A stretch of 64,000 nucleotides of DNA from Bacteroidales bacterium (GCA_017480785.1 JAFURZ010000013.1:287197-351196), one strand, 5' to 3'. Shown: positions 44,446-55,656, counted from the stretch's first letter. Notes: a model not told the origin generated them from the letters alone. Made by a program: numbers and translations.

Positions 44446-45438
44446 TTATTCTTTATCGAGTTTATACTTTGAAACATTCATGCCGAACTCCAGGTTTTTC
44501 GAGGCGACGAGGTTCTCGAGCTCGGTGAGGGATTTTTTGCCGAAGTTGCGGAACTTCAGCAGGTCGCTCTTGTTGAACGACACGAGGTCGCCCAGAGTCT
44601 CCACCTCGGCGGCTTTGAGGCAGTTGAGTGCGCGCACGGAGAGGTCGAGGTCGATGAGCTTGGTCTTGAGGAGCTGGCGCACGTGTGCCGTGGTCTCGTC
44701 GAAGTCTTCCTGCACGGGTTTGGGCTCGGCGTCGAGCGTGATGCGCTCGTCGGAGAAGAGCATGAAGTGCTGGATGAGGATGGTGGCGGCCTCCTTGAGT
44801 GCTTCCTTCGGGTGGATGGACCCGTCGGTCTCGATGTCGAAGGTGAGCTTCTCATAGTCGGTGCGCTGTTCGACGCGGTAGTCGTCGACGGCATACATGA
44901 CCTTCTTGATGGGGGTATGGATGGAGTCGATGGCGATGACACCGATGGGGTCGGTGGGGCGCTTGTTCTCGTCGGCGGGCACATAGCCACGGCCCTTGTC
45001 GATGCTGAGGGTGATGTGCAGCTCGGTGGAGGGTTCCATGTGGCAGAGCTCGAGGTCGGGGTTGAGGACCTGGAAGCCGTTGAGGTGGCTGTTGAGGTCG
45101 CCGGCCTTGAGGACGGTCTGTCCCTTGACGGTGAGTGATATCTTCTCGTGTTCGGTGTCCTCAAGCTGACGGCGGAAGCGTATCTGTTTGAGGCGAAGGA
45201 TGATGTCGGTCATGTCCTCTACCACGCCGGGGAGCGAGGAGAACTCGTGGTCGACACCGTCGACTTGCACCGAAGTGATGGCATAGCCTTCGAGCGAAGA
45301 GAGAAGGACGCGACGCAGAGCGTTGCCGATGGTTGTGCCGTAGCCAGGCTCCAGCGGACGGAATTCGAACGTGCCACGGAAGTCGTCAGCTTCGAGCATG
45401 ACCACTTTGTCGGGTTTCTGGAATGATAAAATTGCCAT
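44446..45438 (-). CDS. rpoA: RNA polymerase alpha subunit
   Basis: 330 residues, normal length. N-terminal assembly domain ([20 protein letters not shown]) and C-terminal domain with the helix-hairpin-helix ([20 protein letters not shown], then [16 protein letters not shown]) that touches UP elements and activators. It scaffolds the beta and beta-prime subunits. Lies 72 bp after rpsD. Confidence 0.97.
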   Translation of the reverse strand: MAILSFQKPDKVVMLEADDFRGTFEFRPLEPGYGTTIGNALRRVLLSSLEGYAITSVQVDGVDHEFSSLPGVVEDMTDIILRLKQIRFRRQLEDTEHEKISLTVKGQTVLKAGDLNSHLNGFQVLNPDLELCHMEPSTELHITLSIDKGRGYVPADENKRPTDPIGVIAIDSIHTPIKKVMYAVDDYRVEQRTDYEKLTFDIETDGSIHPKEALKEAATILIQHFMLFSDERITLDAEPKPVQEDFDETTAHVRQLLKTKLIDLDLSVRALNCLKAAEVETLGDLVSFNKSDLLKFRNFGKKSLTELENLVASKNLEFGMNVSKYKLDKE

Positions 45439-45510
45439 TTGTTATCCTTTCTTTCTTTTTGGTTATTTGCCTCGGCCGCGGGCCGTGGCTGTTACCTCGC
45501 TGTGAGGCTA

Positions 45511-46116
45511 TTACTTCGAGTAGAGGTCAACGATGAGCTGCTCGTTGATGGTCTCGGGGATGTCGGAGCGCTGGGGGTAGTTGACAAACTTGCCACACAT
45601 GTTGGCGCCATCCCACTCGAGCCAGGGGTAGTTGTTGGCGCGCGAAGCGAGCGAGTCGGTGATGATTTCGAGCGACTTGCTGCGTTCACGGACGGCGACG
45701 ACATCGCCCTCGCGAAGGCTGTAGGAGGGGATGTTGACGACTTCACCGTTGACGGCGATATGACGATGGGAAACCAGCTGACGGGCCTGGGCACGGCTGC
45801 GGGCGATGCCGAGGCGGTAGACGACGTTGTCGAGACGAGCCTCGATGAGTTTCATGAGTTCCTCACCAGTGATGCCGCCACGACGGGAGGCTTCGGCATA
45901 GAGTTTGCGGAACTGACGCTCGAGGATGCCATAGGTGTACTTGGCTTTCTGCTTCTCCTGAAGCTGGACGCCGTACTCCGAGAGTTTGCCGCGGCGACGG
46001 TTCTGGCCGTGCATGCCGGGGGCGTAGGGTTTCTTCTCGTAGCTCTTGTCCGGGCCATAGATAGGCTCGTGGAACTTTCTTGCGATTTTGGTCTTCGGAC
46101 CTGTGTATCTTGCCAT
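45511..46116 (-). CDS. rpsD: 30S ribosomal protein S4
   Basis: 201 residues. [20 protein letters not shown] start and S4 RNA-binding domain ([20 protein letters not shown]) present. Lacks the zinc-binding Cys cluster near the N-terminus. S4 is a primary binder of 16S rRNA and in many bacteria represses its own operon. Confidence 0.97.
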   Translation of the reverse strand: MARYTGPKTKIARKFHEPIYGPDKSYEKKPYAPGMHGQNRRRGKLSEYGVQLQEKQKAKYTYGILERQFRKLYAEASRRGGITGEELMKLIEARLDNVVYRLGIARSRAQARQLVSHRHIAVNGEVVNIPSYSLREGDVVAVRERSKSLEIITDSLASRANNYPWLEWDGANMCGKFVNYPQRSDIPETINEQLIVDLYSK

Positions 46117-46149
46117 TTGTTTTCTTGCTTTTCGTTTAAAGATTAATAA

Positions 46150-46539
46150 TTACACGCGACGACGCTTCGGGGGACGGCAACCATTGTGGGGCAGCGGGGT
46201 GATGTCGGTGATTTCGGTCACTTCGATGCCACAGGTGTTGATTGCGCGGATTGCAGATTCACGTCCTTGACCGGGTCCTTTCACAAAGACCTTGACTTTT
46301 CTTAGGCCCAAATCATAAGCAACTTTGCCGCAATCTTCCGCAGCCATCTGGGCGGCATACGGAGTGTTTTTCTTCGATCCGCGGAAGCCCATTTTTCCAG
46401 CAGACGACCAAGAAATCACTTGTCCGGCATTGTTCGTCAACGAGACGATGACGTTGTTGAAGGATGCAAAGATGCATGCTCTTCCCTGAGGTTCAACTTT
46501 TACGACTCTCTTTTTGGTCGGTTTTGAAGTTTTTGCCAT
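46150..46539 (-). CDS. rpsK: 30S ribosomal protein S11
   Basis: 129 residues. Core blocks [20 protein letters not shown] and [20 protein letters not shown] present; ends PPKRRRV. Lies in the platform of the small subunit. Lies 89 bp after rpsM. Confidence 0.97.
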   Translation of the reverse strand: MAKTSKPTKKRVVKVEPQGRACIFASFNNVIVSLTNNAGQVISWSSAGKMGFRGSKKNTPYAAQMAAEDCGKVAYDLGLRKVKVFVKGPGQGRESAIRAINTCGIEVTEITDITPLPHNGCRPPKRRRV

Positions 46540-46628
46540 TTCTTTTTGCTTGATTTACTTTGTTTCTTTACTACCAACCGCTCCTGGGTTCACATTCTAA
46601 TCCGCGATTGGGGCGCTACGACCATTAC

Positions 46629-47006
46629 TTACTTGGTAGCTTTCTTCTTGTTAGCGATTGTTTTCTTCTTACCCTTGCGAGTGCGGGCGTTGTTCTTGGT
46701 GCTCTGTCCGCGGAGGGGGAGACCAAGACGGTGACGGATACCACGGTAGCAACCGATATCCATCAGTCGCTTGATGTTCATCTGCACCTCGGAGCGAAGG
46801 GCGCCTTCCACCTTGTACTCATCATTGATGATGTTGCGGAGGGTGTTCTGCTCGTCATCGGTCCAGTCCTGCACTTTCTTGCCTTCGTCGATGCCGGCCT
46901 TGGCCAGGATTTCCTTGGCAGTGCTACGTCCGATACCGTAGATATAGGTCAAGCCTATCTCTCCTCTTTTGTTCTTGGGTAAGTCAATACCTGCAATACG
47001 TGCCAT
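46629..47006 (-). CDS. rpsM: 30S ribosomal protein S13
   Basis: 125 residues. [20 protein letters not shown] start, [20 protein letters not shown] core and a basic tail ([18 protein letters not shown]) that reaches tRNA in the P site. Follows rpmJ by 34 bp. Confidence 0.97.
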   Translation of the reverse strand: MARIAGIDLPKNKRGEIGLTYIYGIGRSTAKEILAKAGIDEGKKVQDWTDDEQNTLRNIINDEYKVEGALRSEVQMNIKRLMDIGCYRGIRHRLGLPLRGQSTKNNARTRKGKKKTIANKKKATK

Positions 47007-47040
47007 AGATTCTTTTTATTCTTGTTTTTTGGGTTTTTAA

Positions 47041-47157
47041 TTATCCTTGTCTCTGTTTGAACTTAGGATTCTTCTTGTTGATTACATAGACCACCCCGTG
47101 GCGACGCACCACTTTGCATTCGGGCGATCTTTTCTTGACTGAAACTCTTACTTTCAT
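47041..47157 (-). CDS. rpmJ: 50S ribosomal protein L36, zinc-free form
   Basis: 38 residues, starting [20 protein letters not shown] and ending FKQRQG. Of the usual four zinc ligands (three Cys, one His) only one Cys remains, so this is the form without zinc. It is in the standard place between infA and rpsM. Confidence 0.95.
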   Translation of the reverse strand: MKVRVSVKKRSPECKVVRRHGVVYVINKKNPKFKQRQG

Positions 47158-47213
47158 TGTGTGTAATTATTAATCTTTTTGTTGTGTTTCTTCTTTTTAG
47201 CGGCTGAGGGCTG

Positions 47214-47432
47214 CTACTTGTGACGGTAAGTGATGCGTCCTTTCGAGAGGTCGTAGGGCGACATTTCAATCTGCACCTTGTCGCCGGGCAGTATCTTGAT
47301 GTAATGCATGCGCATCTTGCCGGAGATGTGGGCGATGATTTGATGTCCGTTTTCCAATTCGACACGGAACATGGCGTTGCCGAGGGATTCGGTGACGGTT
47401 CCGTCCAGTTGTATGGATGCCTGTTTTGCCAT
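47214..47432 (-). CDS. infA: Translation initiation factor IF-1
   Basis: 72 residues, one OB fold: [39 protein letters not shown] and [12 protein letters not shown] at the end. It binds the A site of the 30S subunit during initiation. Lies 17 bp after map, as in other Bacteroidota. Confidence 0.97.
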   Translation of the reverse strand: MAKQASIQLDGTVTESLGNAMFRVELENGHQIIAHISGKMRMHYIKILPGDKVQIEMSPYDLSKGRITYRHK

Positions 47433-47449
47433 TCGTTTTGCTTACCGTT

Positions 47450-48217
47450 TTATTTGTTTTCTATAAAGTCGAAAGACGAGAGTATGTCCGGTCCGTTGGC
47501 TGTGATGGCCACGGTGTGCTCAAAGTGTGCCGCCGGCTTGCCGTCGCGCGTGCGACAGGTCCATCCGTCTTCCTTGGAGAACTTGACGTTCTTAGAGCCC
47601 ATGCACACCATCGGCTCGACGGCAATGACCATGCCCTCTTTGAGGAGGGGGCCTGTACCTTTGACGCCATAGTTGGGCACATTGGGCGACTCGTGCATGT
47701 CGAAGCCTACTCCGTGTCCGCAAAGTTCACGAACGACGTTGTAGCCGTTCTTTTCACAGTGCATCTGCACGGCATGACCTATATCCCCTACCCTGTTCCC
47801 TGGACGGCAGAGGTCAAGGCCGATGTAGAGCGCCTCACGGGTCACCTTCATCAGACGTTGCATCTCGGGGCTTACTTCACCGACGGCAAAGGTGTAGGCC
47901 GAGTCGCCCACATAGCCGTTGAGCTTGATGACGATGTCAACTGAAACATTGTCACCTTCCTTGATGAAAAGGTCGCCGGGGATGCCATGGACCACCACGT
48001 CATTGACCGAGATGCAAAGCGCCGAGGGGAATCCCTCGAATCCTTTGCACATCGGTATGCCTCCATTGTCGCGGATGAACTGCTCACCGATTTGGTCGAG
48101 GTATGCCGTGGTGACCCCAGGGCGAATATGACGGCCCACCTCGGCGAGAGTTTTCCCGACGAGGAGGGCGGCATCACGTATGAGCTCGATTTCTTCTTTT
48201 GTCTTGAGCAGTATCAT
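47450..48217 (-). CDS. map: Methionine aminopeptidase type I
   Basis: 255 residues, no N-terminal extension. Metal ligands of the M24 fold are visible: Asp in VSVDIVIKLNGYVGDSAYTF (two), His in RELCGHGVGFDMHE, and Glu in VIAVEPMV and near the end in HFEHTVAIT. It removes the first Met from new proteins. Lies 15 bp after secY. Confidence 0.96.
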   Translation of the reverse strand: MILLKTKEEIELIRDAALLVGKTLAEVGRHIRPGVTTAYLDQIGEQFIRDNGGIPMCKGFEGFPSALCISVNDVVVHGIPGDLFIKEGDNVSVDIVIKLNGYVGDSAYTFAVGEVSPEMQRLMKVTREALYIGLDLCRPGNRVGDIGHAVQMHCEKNGYNVVRELCGHGVGFDMHESPNVPNYGVKGTGPLLKEGMVIAVEPMVCMGSKNVKFSKEDGWTCRTRDGKPAAHFEHTVAITANGPDILSSFDFIENK

Positions 48218-48232
48218 TCTTTCACAATAGGG

Positions 48233-49588
48233 TTAGGCCTGGATAGACATGGAGGTACGTCCTTTGATGCGGCCGGTCTTGGTCAGGCCGTCGTAGTGGC
48301 GCATTAGCAGGTGGCTCTCGATCTGCTGCAGGGTGTCGAGGATGACGCCCACGAGGATGAGCAGCGAGGTGCCGCCATAGAATTGGGCAAACTGGGTATT
48401 GACACCGAAGAGGCGGATGACAGCGGGCAGAATGGCCACGATGGCGAGAAAGATGGAACCCGGGAGGGTAATCTTGGAGAGGATGCCCTCAAGGTATTCG
48501 GCTGTCTTCTTGCCAGGTTTCACTCCAGGGATGAATCCACCGTTCTTTTTCATGTCGTCAGCCATCTGGTTGGGGTTGATGGCGATGGCAGTGTAGAAGT
48601 AGGTGAAAACAACGACTAGGATAGCAAACACCAGGTTGTACCAAAAACTGTTATAATCGGCGAAAGCCATAGCGAACTTGGAACTGCTGTTGCCCGAGAA
48701 GCCCATGAAGGTGATGGGCAGGAACATGATGGCCTGAGCAAAGATGATGGGCATGACACCAGCTGCATTTACCTTGATGGGGATGTACTGGCGGACGCCA
48801 CCATACTGCTTGTTGCCGACAATACGCTTGGCATACTGCACGGGGATACGGCGGGTACCCTGAACGAGCAGGATGACGAGCAGGATGACGGCCAGCAGGA
48901 CGACAAGCTCGAAGAGGAACATCACCAGACCGCCGCCTTCGGACAGACGCGAGGCAAACTCGGCCGCGAGGGCGAAGGGCAGACGGGCGATGATACCAAT
49001 CATAATGAGGAGCGAAATACCGTTGCCGACACCCTTGTCGGTGATGCGCTCACCGAGCCACATCACGAAGAGCGTGCCCGCAATCAGGATGATGATGCTG
49101 CTCACCCAGAAGAAAGGCGAGGGGGCGCTGCCATCGAACGGGTAGATGGCGGTGGATGAAGCACCAAGCTGATACATCATATTGGTGATGTAGGCAGGGG
49201 CCTGCATTCCCGTCACTATCACGGTGAGCCAACGGGTGATTTGATTCATCTTTCTACGGCCACTTTCACCATCGCGTTGCATTTTCTGGAAGTAAGGCAC
49301 CACCATCACCAACAGCTGGATGACAATCGAGGCTGTGATGTAGGGCATGATACCGAGAGCAAAAATAGAGGCATTGGAGAAAGCTCCGCCCGAGAACATG
49401 TTGAGTAGGCCCATCAAGCCCTCGGAGCCCTGTTTTTGCAGTCCCTGCAATTGCGAGGGGTCAACACCCGGAAGAACGACATAAGAACCAATGCGGTAGA
49501 TAAGCACTAACCCGAGGGTATAGAGAATACGTTTCCGCAGGTCTTCTATCGACCAGATGTTTTTAAGTGTCTGTATTAATCGCTTCAT
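48233..49588 (-). CDS. secY: Protein translocase subunit SecY
   Basis: 451 residues with ten membrane helices. Start KRLIQTLKNIWSIEDLRKRI; plug and pore region (LQGLQKQGSEGLMGLLNMFS, then ASIVIQLL); signature QGTRRIPVQYAKRIVG in the cytoplasmic loop. Forms the SecYEG channel, which also feeds the type IX cargo and lipoproteins in this window. 14 bp after rplO. Confidence 0.97.
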   Translation of the reverse strand: MKRLIQTLKNIWSIEDLRKRILYTLGLVLIYRIGSYVVLPGVDPSQLQGLQKQGSEGLMGLLNMFSGGAFSNASIFALGIMPYITASIVIQLLVMVVPYFQKMQRDGESGRRKMNQITRWLTVIVTGMQAPAYITNMMYQLGASSTAIYPFDGSAPSPFFWVSSIIILIAGTLFVMWLGERITDKGVGNGISLLIMIGIIARLPFALAAEFASRLSEGGGLVMFLFELVVLLAVILLVILLVQGTRRIPVQYAKRIVGNKQYGGVRQYIPIKVNAAGVMPIIFAQAIMFLPITFMGFSGNSSSKFAMAFADYNSFWYNLVFAILVVVFTYFYTAIAINPNQMADDMKKNGGFIPGVKPGKKTAEYLEGILSKITLPGSIFLAIVAILPAVIRLFGVNTQFAQFYGGTSLLILVGVILDTLQQIESHLLMRHYDGLTKTGRIKGRTSMSIQA

Positions 49589-49602
49589 TGTAACAGTTTG
49601 TT

Positions 49603-50052
49603 TTATTCAATAACGGTAGCGACGCCACCTTTATCCTCGATAGCCTTCTTGGCAGCAGCCGAGAAAGCATGGGCGGTGACGTTGAGGGGTTTTGCCAATT
49701 CGCCACGGCCGAGGATTTTGATACGATCCTTACCCGAGACAAGTCCGTTCTGCTTCAGCACGTCGACGTTAAAGTCGGTGATATTCTTGGACTCGGCAAG
49801 TGCGTTGAGGGTATCAAGGTTGATACCGACATATTCAACACGGTTGATATTCTTGAAGCCGAACTTGGGCACACGGCGATAGAGGGGCATCTGACCACCT
49901 TCGAAGCCCACCTTCTGGTGGTAACCCGAACGGGCTTTGGCACCTTTGTTACCGCGTGTGGAGGTACCACCCTTTCCGGAACCGGCACCACGACCGACAC
50001 GTTTCGAATGCTTGATAGAACCTTCAGCGGGTTTGAGATTACTTAAGTTCAT
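49603..50052 (-). CDS. rplO: 50S ribosomal protein L15
   Basis: 149 residues. Gly/Arg/Lys-rich start (KRVGRGAGSGKGGTSTRGNK) that reaches into 23S rRNA, then GGQMPLYRRVPKFGF. A late assembly protein of the large subunit. Confidence 0.96.
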   Translation of the reverse strand: MNLSNLKPAEGSIKHSKRVGRGAGSGKGGTSTRGNKGAKARSGYHQKVGFEGGQMPLYRRVPKFGFKNINRVEYVGINLDTLNALAESKNITDFNVDVLKQNGLVSGKDRIKILGRGELAKPLNVTAHAFSAAAKKAIEDKGGVATVIE

Positions 50053-50081
50053 TATCTTTTTTCCTTTCTTGCTTTACTTGA

Positions 50082-50264
50082 TTAAATTTCTTCAACGGTG
50101 ATGAGGTGCTTGACGCTCTCAATCATGCCCAGAATCTGGGGAGTGGCCACAACCTCACGGGTGTGGTTGATGCGACGCAAACCAAGGGCCTGCATGGTGC
50201 GTTTCTGGCGCGCAGGACGGCCGATGATGCTTCTCACCTGTTTGATTCTAAGTTTCTCTGCCAT
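50082..50264 (-). CDS. rpmD: 50S ribosomal protein L30
   Basis: 60 residues, the usual size. LRIKQVRSIIGRPARQKRTM then LGLRRINHTREV. Between rpsE and rplO as in most bacteria. Confidence 0.95.
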   Translation of the reverse strand: MAEKLRIKQVRSIIGRPARQKRTMQALGLRRINHTREVVATPQILGMIESVKHLITVEEI

Positions 50265-50282
50265 ATTACTGACCTCCTATTT

Positions 50283-50801
50283 TTAACCGTTAAACACTTT
50301 GTCAAGGGATACACCGCGCAACTGGGCAACCATGTAAGGATCCTTCATCTGAAGAAGGGCGTTGATGGTGGCCTTCACTACGCTGTGGGGGTTCGAGGAG
50401 CCCTTGCACTTGGCCAGAACGTCCTTCACACCCACGCTTTCCAGTACAGCACGCATGGCACCACCAGCGATAACACCGGTACCGGGAGCGGCGGGTTTCA
50501 GGAAGACTTTGGCTCCACTGTATTTACCCATCTGCTCGTGAGGGATAGTGCCCTTCAGCACAGGGACACGGATGAGATTCTTCTTAGCATCATCGACACC
50601 TTTCTGAACGGCAGCCTGTACTTCCTTGGCTTTGCCAAGGCCATAACCCACAACGCCGTTCTCGTTTCCGATGACCACAATGGCTGCGAAGGTGAAGGTT
50701 CTACCACCCTTGGTGACTTTGGTGACTCGATTGATAGCGACGAGACGATCCTTGAATTCAATCTCGCTCGATTTGACTCTATTAATGTTTACTTCTGCCA
50801 T
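50283..50801 (-). CDS. rpsE: 30S ribosomal protein S5
   Basis: 172 residues. Double-stranded RNA-binding N-domain ([31 protein letters not shown]) and C-domain ([20 protein letters not shown]). Helps decoding accuracy with S4. 7 bp after rplR. Confidence 0.97.
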   Translation of the reverse strand: MAEVNINRVKSSEIEFKDRLVAINRVTKVTKGGRTFTFAAIVVIGNENGVVGYGLGKAKEVQAAVQKGVDDAKKNLIRVPVLKGTIPHEQMGKYSGAKVFLKPAAPGTGVIAGGAMRAVLESVGVKDVLAKCKGSSNPHSVVKATINALLQMKDPYMVAQLRGVSLDKVFNG

Positions 50802-50808
50802 GACTTTT

Positions 50809-51162
50809 TTAGAATTTTAAACCACCTTCTCTGGCACCATCAGCCAAGCTTTTCACACGGCCATGATAGAGGTAACCATTACGGTCAAATACAACGGTGT
50901 TTATACCAGCTGCAATGGCGCGCTCGGCAAGAGTCTTGCCGACCTTGGCGGCCACTTCGCTCTTTGTGCCACTCTTTTCAAAGCCCTTTTCGCGGGAAGA
51001 GGCTGCGGATAGTGTCACACCTTTTACATCGTCAATCACCTGGGCATAAATGTCCTTATTGCTTCTAAACACCGACAGGCGAGGCATGTCAGCAGTGCCG
51101 CTGACCTTGTGACGAATGCGGAATTTAATCTTTGTTCTTCTTATGTCTTTCTTTGTTGCCAT
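50809..51162 (-). CDS. rplR: 50S ribosomal protein L18
   Basis: 117 residues. Basic start ([16 protein letters not shown]), [19 protein letters not shown] core and [20 protein letters not shown] end. Binds 5S rRNA with L5. Confidence 0.97.
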   Translation of the reverse strand: MATKKDIRRTKIKFRIRHKVSGTADMPRLSVFRSNKDIYAQVIDDVKGVTLSAASSREKGFEKSGTKSEVAAKVGKTLAERAIAAGINTVVFDRNGYLYHGRVKSLADGAREGGLKF

Positions 51163-51210
51163 AATTGTTTTTTCTTTAGGCTATTGGCAAATTATCTTTT
51201 ACCTTCTTAT

Positions 51211-51765
51211 TTATTTGGCTGCAGCTTTACCTGCTTTCTTACGGATTTCCTCACCCTGGAAACGGATACCCTTGCCCTTGTAAGGCTCAGGTTTGCGGAG
51301 TGAACGAATCTTGGCGGCAGCTTGACCCAGAATCTGCTTGTCGCAGCAGGTCATGGTAATGATGGGATTCTTACCCTTCTCAGTGACTGTCTCGACCTTG
51401 ATTTCGGGAGCCAGTTCGAAGAAAATCTTATGCGAGTAGCCAAGATCCATCTCCATCACATTGCCATTTGCCTGAACTTTATAACCGACACCGATAACTT
51501 CCTGGACGGTCTTGAAACCTTCGCTGACACCCTTCACCATATTGGCGGCGAGGGCACGGAAGAGACCGTGTTGTGCTTTGGTTTCGCGCTCGTCATTGGG
51601 GCGAGAGAAGTGAAGCACACCGTCTTCGACCTTCATCTCAATCATGGGGTTGACTTTTTGGCTGAGTTCGCCGAGGGGTCCCTTGACGGTCAGCATGTTG
51701 TCATCAGAAATCTTTACTTCGACACCTTTGGGAAGGTGGATGGGCATTTTACCTATTCTTGACAT
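51211..51765 (-). CDS. rplF: 50S ribosomal protein L6
   Basis: 184 residues. Two related halves; MSRIGKMPIHLPKGVEVKIS start and KPEPYKGKGIRFQGEEIRKK signature near the end, with a short Ala/Lys tail. Sits near the factor-binding site. Confidence 0.97.
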   Translation of the reverse strand: MSRIGKMPIHLPKGVEVKISDDNMLTVKGPLGELSQKVNPMIEMKVEDGVLHFSRPNDERETKAQHGLFRALAANMVKGVSEGFKTVQEVIGVGYKVQANGNVMEMDLGYSHKIFFELAPEIKVETVTEKGKNPIITMTCCDKQILGQAAAKIRSLRKPEPYKGKGIRFQGEEIRKKAGKAAAK

Positions 51766-51786
51766 TTCTTGATTCTCCTCTCTTGA

Positions 51787-52188
51787 TTAACTGATGTAAC
51801 ACAAAACTTCGCCACCGACATTGAGGGTGCGAGCCTCCTTGTCAGTCATAAGACCCTTGGAGGTGGAGACGATAGCGATACCGAGACCATTGAGTACACG
51901 GGGCATTTCGTCAACCGACACGTATTTACGCAAGCCGGGAGTAGAGACACGCTTCAACTCGGCAATGGCCGACTGCTTGGTGACGGGATGATACTTAAGA
52001 GCAATTTTGATGCTCTGGTTGTGAGCTCCCTCGTTTTCGAACTTATAGTTCAAGATATAACCCTTCTCGAAGAGAATTTTGGTCATCTCTTTCTTGAGTT
52101 TGGAGCCCGGGATTTCGACCACGCGATGTTTGGCGGCAATGGCATTGCGCATGCGGGTCAAGTAATCTGCAATAGGATCTGTTACCAT
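51787..52188 (-). CDS. rpsH: 30S ribosomal protein S8
   Basis: 133 residues. [20 protein letters not shown] start and the C-terminal signature [20 protein letters not shown]. In many bacteria it represses the spc operon. 91 bp after rpsN. Confidence 0.97.
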   Translation of the reverse strand: MVTDPIADYLTRMRNAIAAKHRVVEIPGSKLKKEMTKILFEKGYILNYKFENEGAHNQSIKIALKYHPVTKQSAIAELKRVSTPGLRKYVSVDEMPRVLNGLGIAIVSTSKGLMTDKEARTLNVGGEVLCYIS

Positions 52189-52279
52189 TTTTAATTTTTG
52201 ATTTTAAGTTTTGTAGTATTGGTGTTATGCCAACTTGCAAAGCTACCAATAAATTACTATTCTTCTTTTTCTTTATGGT

Positions 52280-52579
52280 TTACCAACTGGCTTTCTTCAC
52301 ACCGGGGATAAGACCGGAAACGGCCATCTCGCGGAAGTTGATACGCGAGATACCAAACTGACGCATATATCCCTTAGGGCGTCCAGTGAGTTGGCAACGA
52401 TTGTGCTGACGGATGGGACAAGCGTTCTTCGGAAGCTTTTGTAAGGCAATGATGGCCTTCTCCACATCCTCAGGTTCACCAGTGCGGACGATTTCCTTCA
52501 GGGCAGCGCGCTTGGCGGCGTACTTAGCAACCATTTTAGCTCTTTTGCGCTCTCTTGCTTTAATTGATTCTTTTGCCAT
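52280..52579 (-). CDS. rpsN: 30S ribosomal protein S14, zinc-free long form
   Basis: 99 residues, the long form. Core [20 protein letters not shown] and [11 protein letters not shown] at the end. The CXXC pairs of the short zinc form are missing. 5 bp after rplE. Confidence 0.97.
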   Translation of the reverse strand: MAKESIKARERKRAKMVAKYAAKRAALKEIVRTGEPEDVEKAIIALQKLPKNACPIRQHNRCQLTGRPKGYMRQFGISRINFREMAVSGLIPGVKKASW

Positions 52580-52584
52580 TATGC

Positions 52585-53145
52585 TTATTTTTGCTGATTC
52601 TTGAACGGTAAACCAAACTGTTTGAGCAACGACATGGCCTCCTTGTCGGTCTTGGCCGAAGTCACGAAGGTGATGTCCATACCCTGAATGCGGTCAATCT
52701 TATCGATGTCGATCTCGGGGAAAATAATCTGCTCGGCAATGCCGAAAGTGTAATTACCCTTGCCATCGAAACCCTTGTCGTTGATGCCGCGGAAGTCACG
52801 GATACGGGGGATTGAAGCGGTAACGAGACGCTCCAAGAACTCATACATACGCTCACCACGAAGGGTAACACGGACGCCGATGGGCATACCGCGACGCAGC
52901 TTGAAATTCGAGATATCTTTGCGCGACTTGGTGGCGACGGCCTTCTGTCCAGTGATGGCGGTCATCTCCTCGATACCCTTGTCAATAACTTTCTTATCGG
53001 CGATAGCAGCCTTGCCTAATCCCTGGTTAAGAGTTATCTTAAGCAAACGGGGACACTGCATGACAGTTTTGTAGCTGTACTCTTTCATCAGAGCATCAAC
53101 TATCTCCTCTTTATACTTGGTTTTTAATGTCGGAATGTATGCCAT
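52585..53145 (-). CDS. rplE: 50S ribosomal protein L5
   Basis: 186 residues. [20 protein letters not shown] start, [20 protein letters not shown] and [20 protein letters not shown] blocks. Binds 5S rRNA. Start overlaps the rplX stop by one base (TAATG). Confidence 0.97.
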   Translation of the reverse strand: MAYIPTLKTKYKEEIVDALMKEYSYKTVMQCPRLLKITLNQGLGKAAIADKKVIDKGIEEMTAITGQKAVATKSRKDISNFKLRRGMPIGVRVTLRGERMYEFLERLVTASIPRIRDFRGINDKGFDGKGNYTFGIAEQIIFPEIDIDKIDRIQGMDITFVTSAKTDKEAMSLLKQFGLPFKNQQK

Positions 53146-53459
53146 TACTTAATCTCCTCCCCTGTTTTTTTAGAATAACGGACTAATTTACCGGTCTTCT
53201 CGTCCATGCGACGGCCGACCTTAGTGGGGGTCTTGCCAACCATAACCATTAGGTTGGAGATGTGAATTGGAGCTTCCTGCTCGACGATACCACCCTGTGT
53301 GTTTTTGGCATTGGGTTTGGTATGCTTCTTATTCACGTTGACACCCTCAACGATGGCGCGATTCTTTTCGGGAATGACCTTCAGTACCTTGGCGACCTTA
53401 CCTTTGTCGTCACCAGCGATTACCTGGACCATATCCCCTTTTTTAACGTGCAATTTCAT
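53145..53459 (-). CDS. rplX: 50S ribosomal protein L24
   Basis: 104 residues. KOW motif at the start ([20 protein letters not shown]) and [13 protein letters not shown]. One of the first proteins to bind 23S rRNA. Confidence 0.97.
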   Translation of the reverse strand: MKLHVKKGDMVQVIAGDDKGKVAKVLKVIPEKNRAIVEGVNVNKKHTKPNAKNTQGGIVEQEAPIHISNLMVMVGKTPTKVGRRMDEKTGKLVRYSKKTGEEIK

Positions 53460-53483
53460 TGTTCTCTTCTTTTCTTTTGTTGT

Positions 53484-53852
53484 TTACAATACTTCGGGAG
53501 CAAGAGAAACAATCTTCATAAACTGTTTCTCGCGCAGTTCGCGACCCACCGGGCCAAAGATACGGGTGCCTCGAAGCTCATCGGAAGCGGTGAGCAGAAC
53601 ACAAGCATTGTCGTCGAAGCGGATGTAGGAACCATCATTACGGCGAATCTCTTTCTTGGTGCGCACGACGACTGCTTTCGACACGCTACCCTTTTTCACG
53701 TTGCCAGAAGGAATGGCATCCTTGATAGCCACCACGATGGTGTCACCAATAGATGCATAGCGCTTCTTGGTACCACCGAGGACACGGATGCACAGGGCGC
53801 TCTTTGCACCGCTGTTATCGGCAACTGTCATTCTGGTTTCTTGTTGTATCAT
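53484..53852 (-). CDS. rplN: 50S ribosomal protein L14
   Basis: 122 residues, standard. [20 protein letters not shown] start and [20 protein letters not shown] end. Forms a subunit bridge. Confidence 0.97.
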   Translation of the reverse strand: MIQQETRMTVADNSGAKSALCIRVLGGTKKRYASIGDTIVVAIKDAIPSGNVKKGSVSKAVVVRTKKEIRRNDGSYIRFDDNACVLLTASDELRGTRIFGPVGRELREKQFMKIVSLAPEVL

Positions 53853-53885
53853 TTCTTTTTGTTTTTCTAGTAGGTGTGAGGTTTT

Positions 53886-54140
53886 TTACTTGGCCTTCTC
53901 AACTATCTCAACGAGACGCCAGCATTTGTTTTTGCTCAGCGGGCGAGTCTCCATGATACGAACGGTGTCGCCGATACCGGCTTCGTTCTTCTCGTCGTGG
54001 GCCATGAATTTGGTGGATTTCTTGACGAACTTGCCATACTTCGGGTGTTTCACCTTGCGTTCGACAAGCACGACGATGGACTTCTCCATCTTATCGCTCA
54101 CCACAACACCGATTCTTTCTTTTCTTAAATTTCTTTCCAT
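53886..54140 (-). CDS. rpsQ: 30S ribosomal protein S17
   Basis: 84 residues, OB fold: [20 protein letters not shown] then [20 protein letters not shown]. Primary 16S rRNA binder. Confidence 0.97.
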   Translation of the reverse strand: MERNLRKERIGVVVSDKMEKSIVVLVERKVKHPKYGKFVKKSTKFMAHDEKNEAGIGDTVRIMETRPLSKNKCWRLVEIVEKAK

Positions 54141-54170
54141 CTTAGAATTGGATTTTACAGGTTGCCATGC

Positions 54171-54374
54171 TTACTTTTGTTCGGCGATTTCTCGCGCGCG
54201 GAGCTCAGTAAGGCAGCGGGCAATGTTTTTTCTACTTTCTTTGATTTTGTTGGGATTCTCGAGGGGTGAGACAGCGTGGCTCATAACCATCTTCTGATAG
54301 TTGGCGCGCTCGGTTTCGAGTTTCTCCTTCAGTTCGGCAGTCGAGAGCTCCTTTAATACGATTTCGTTCTTCAT
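54171..54374 (-). CDS. rpmC: 50S ribosomal protein L29
   Basis: 67 residues, helical: LKELSTAELKEKLETERANY, HAVSPLENPNKIKESRKNIA. At the exit tunnel. Confidence 0.95.
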   Translation of the reverse strand: MKNEIVLKELSTAELKEKLETERANYQKMVMSHAVSPLENPNKIKESRKNIARCLTELRAREIAEQK

Positions 54375-54395
54375 GACTATGGGAATGCTTCTTTT

Positions 54396-54818
54396 TTATT
54401 CTTCGATATAGTCTCTTTTCACCACAAACTTGGTCGAGATGGGGAGTTTCTGGGCAGCAAGGCGGAGAGCCTCCTTGGCGACATCCATCGGTACGCCTTC
54501 GCACTCGAACAGCATCGTACCAGGCATCACGCGAGCCACAAAATACTCGGGAGCACCTTTACCCTTACCCATACGCACCTCGTTAGGCTTCTTCGTGATG
54601 GGCTTGTCCGGGAAAATGCGAATCCAAATCTGACCTTCACGTTTCATGTGACGCGTTACAGCTTGACGAGCAGCTTCTATCTGACGGCCCGTGATAAAGC
54701 ATGTCTCCAGCGACTTGATGCCGAAGGTACCAAATGCAAGTTCGTGACCGCGGAAGGCATTGCCCTTTATCTTGCCTTTCTGCTGCTTTCTGTATCTTGT
54801 TTTCTTAGGTTGTAACAT
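54396..54818 (-). CDS. rplP: 50S ribosomal protein L16
   Basis: 140 residues. [20 protein letters not shown] start and [20 protein letters not shown] loop that lies near the peptidyl transferase centre. Confidence 0.97.
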   Translation of the reverse strand: MLQPKKTRYRKQQKGKIKGNAFRGHELAFGTFGIKSLETCFITGRQIEAARQAVTRHMKREGQIWIRIFPDKPITKKPNEVRMGKGKGAPEYFVARVMPGTMLFECEGVPMDVAKEALRLAAQKLPISTKFVVKRDYIEE

Positions 54819-54880
54819 CTCTTCTTATTGTTTAGGATCTAGTGTTTAGCTGCTTGTTGCTAATTACTAAACCTCAATTA

Positions 54881-55630
54881 TTATTTATTGTTGTTTCTGG
54901 CACCCTGACGACGACGGGGAGCACCTTCCGGACGGCGGGCACCGCCGATACCGGCACGATGTTCACGCTGCTGACCACCGATGGTGGAGGACACGAGCTC
55001 CGGACGGCCATAGATGACACCGCGGCAAATCCAGACCTTAATACCGATACGGCCATAAGTAGTGTGGGCTTCTGCGTTGGCATAATCAATGTCTGCACGG
55101 AGGGTGTGCAACGGAGTACGACCCTCTTTAAAGTGCTCGCGACGGGCAATCTCGGCGCCTCCAATACGGCCACTGATCGACACCTTGATACCCTCGGCAC
55201 CGGTACGCATGGTGGTGGTGATAGCATTCTTGATGGCACGACGATACTGGATACGCCCTTCAATCTGCTTGGCGATATTCTGAGCAACCAGAACGGCATC
55301 CATCTCGGGATGCTTCACCTCGCTGATATTGATTTGCACATCCTTACCCGTGAGTTTCTTTATCTCTTCGCGCAGTTTGTCAACCTCCGAGCCGGCACGT
55401 CCGATAATCAGACCCGGACGGGCTGCGTTGATGGTGACGGTGAGCATCTTAAGCGTGCGCTCAATGTAAATCTTCGAGATACCGGCCTTGGCCAGACGGG
55501 CATTGAGGTACTTGCGAATCTTATCGTCCTCAACGAGTTTCTGTTCGAACCTTCTACCGCCGAACCAGTTGGAATCCCATCCGCGGATGATACCTAATCT
55601 GTTTCCAATAGGGTTAGTCTTTTGTCCCAT
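54881..55630 (-). CDS. rpsC: 30S ribosomal protein S3
   Basis: 249 residues. [20 protein letters not shown] start, KH domain ([20 protein letters not shown]), C-domain ([20 protein letters not shown]), and a basic tail rich in Arg and Gly longer than in E. coli. Helps unwind mRNA at entry. 62 bp before rplP. Confidence 0.97.
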   Translation of the reverse strand: MGQKTNPIGNRLGIIRGWDSNWFGGRRFEQKLVEDDKIRKYLNARLAKAGISKIYIERTLKMLTVTINAARPGLIIGRAGSEVDKLREEIKKLTGKDVQINISEVKHPEMDAVLVAQNIAKQIEGRIQYRRAIKNAITTTMRTGAEGIKVSISGRIGGAEIARREHFKEGRTPLHTLRADIDYANAEAHTTYGRIGIKVWICRGVIYGRPELVSSTIGGQQREHRAGIGGARRPEGAPRRRQGARNNNK

Positions 55631-55656
55631 TGTTGAGTTTTCTTCTTTTTATTACT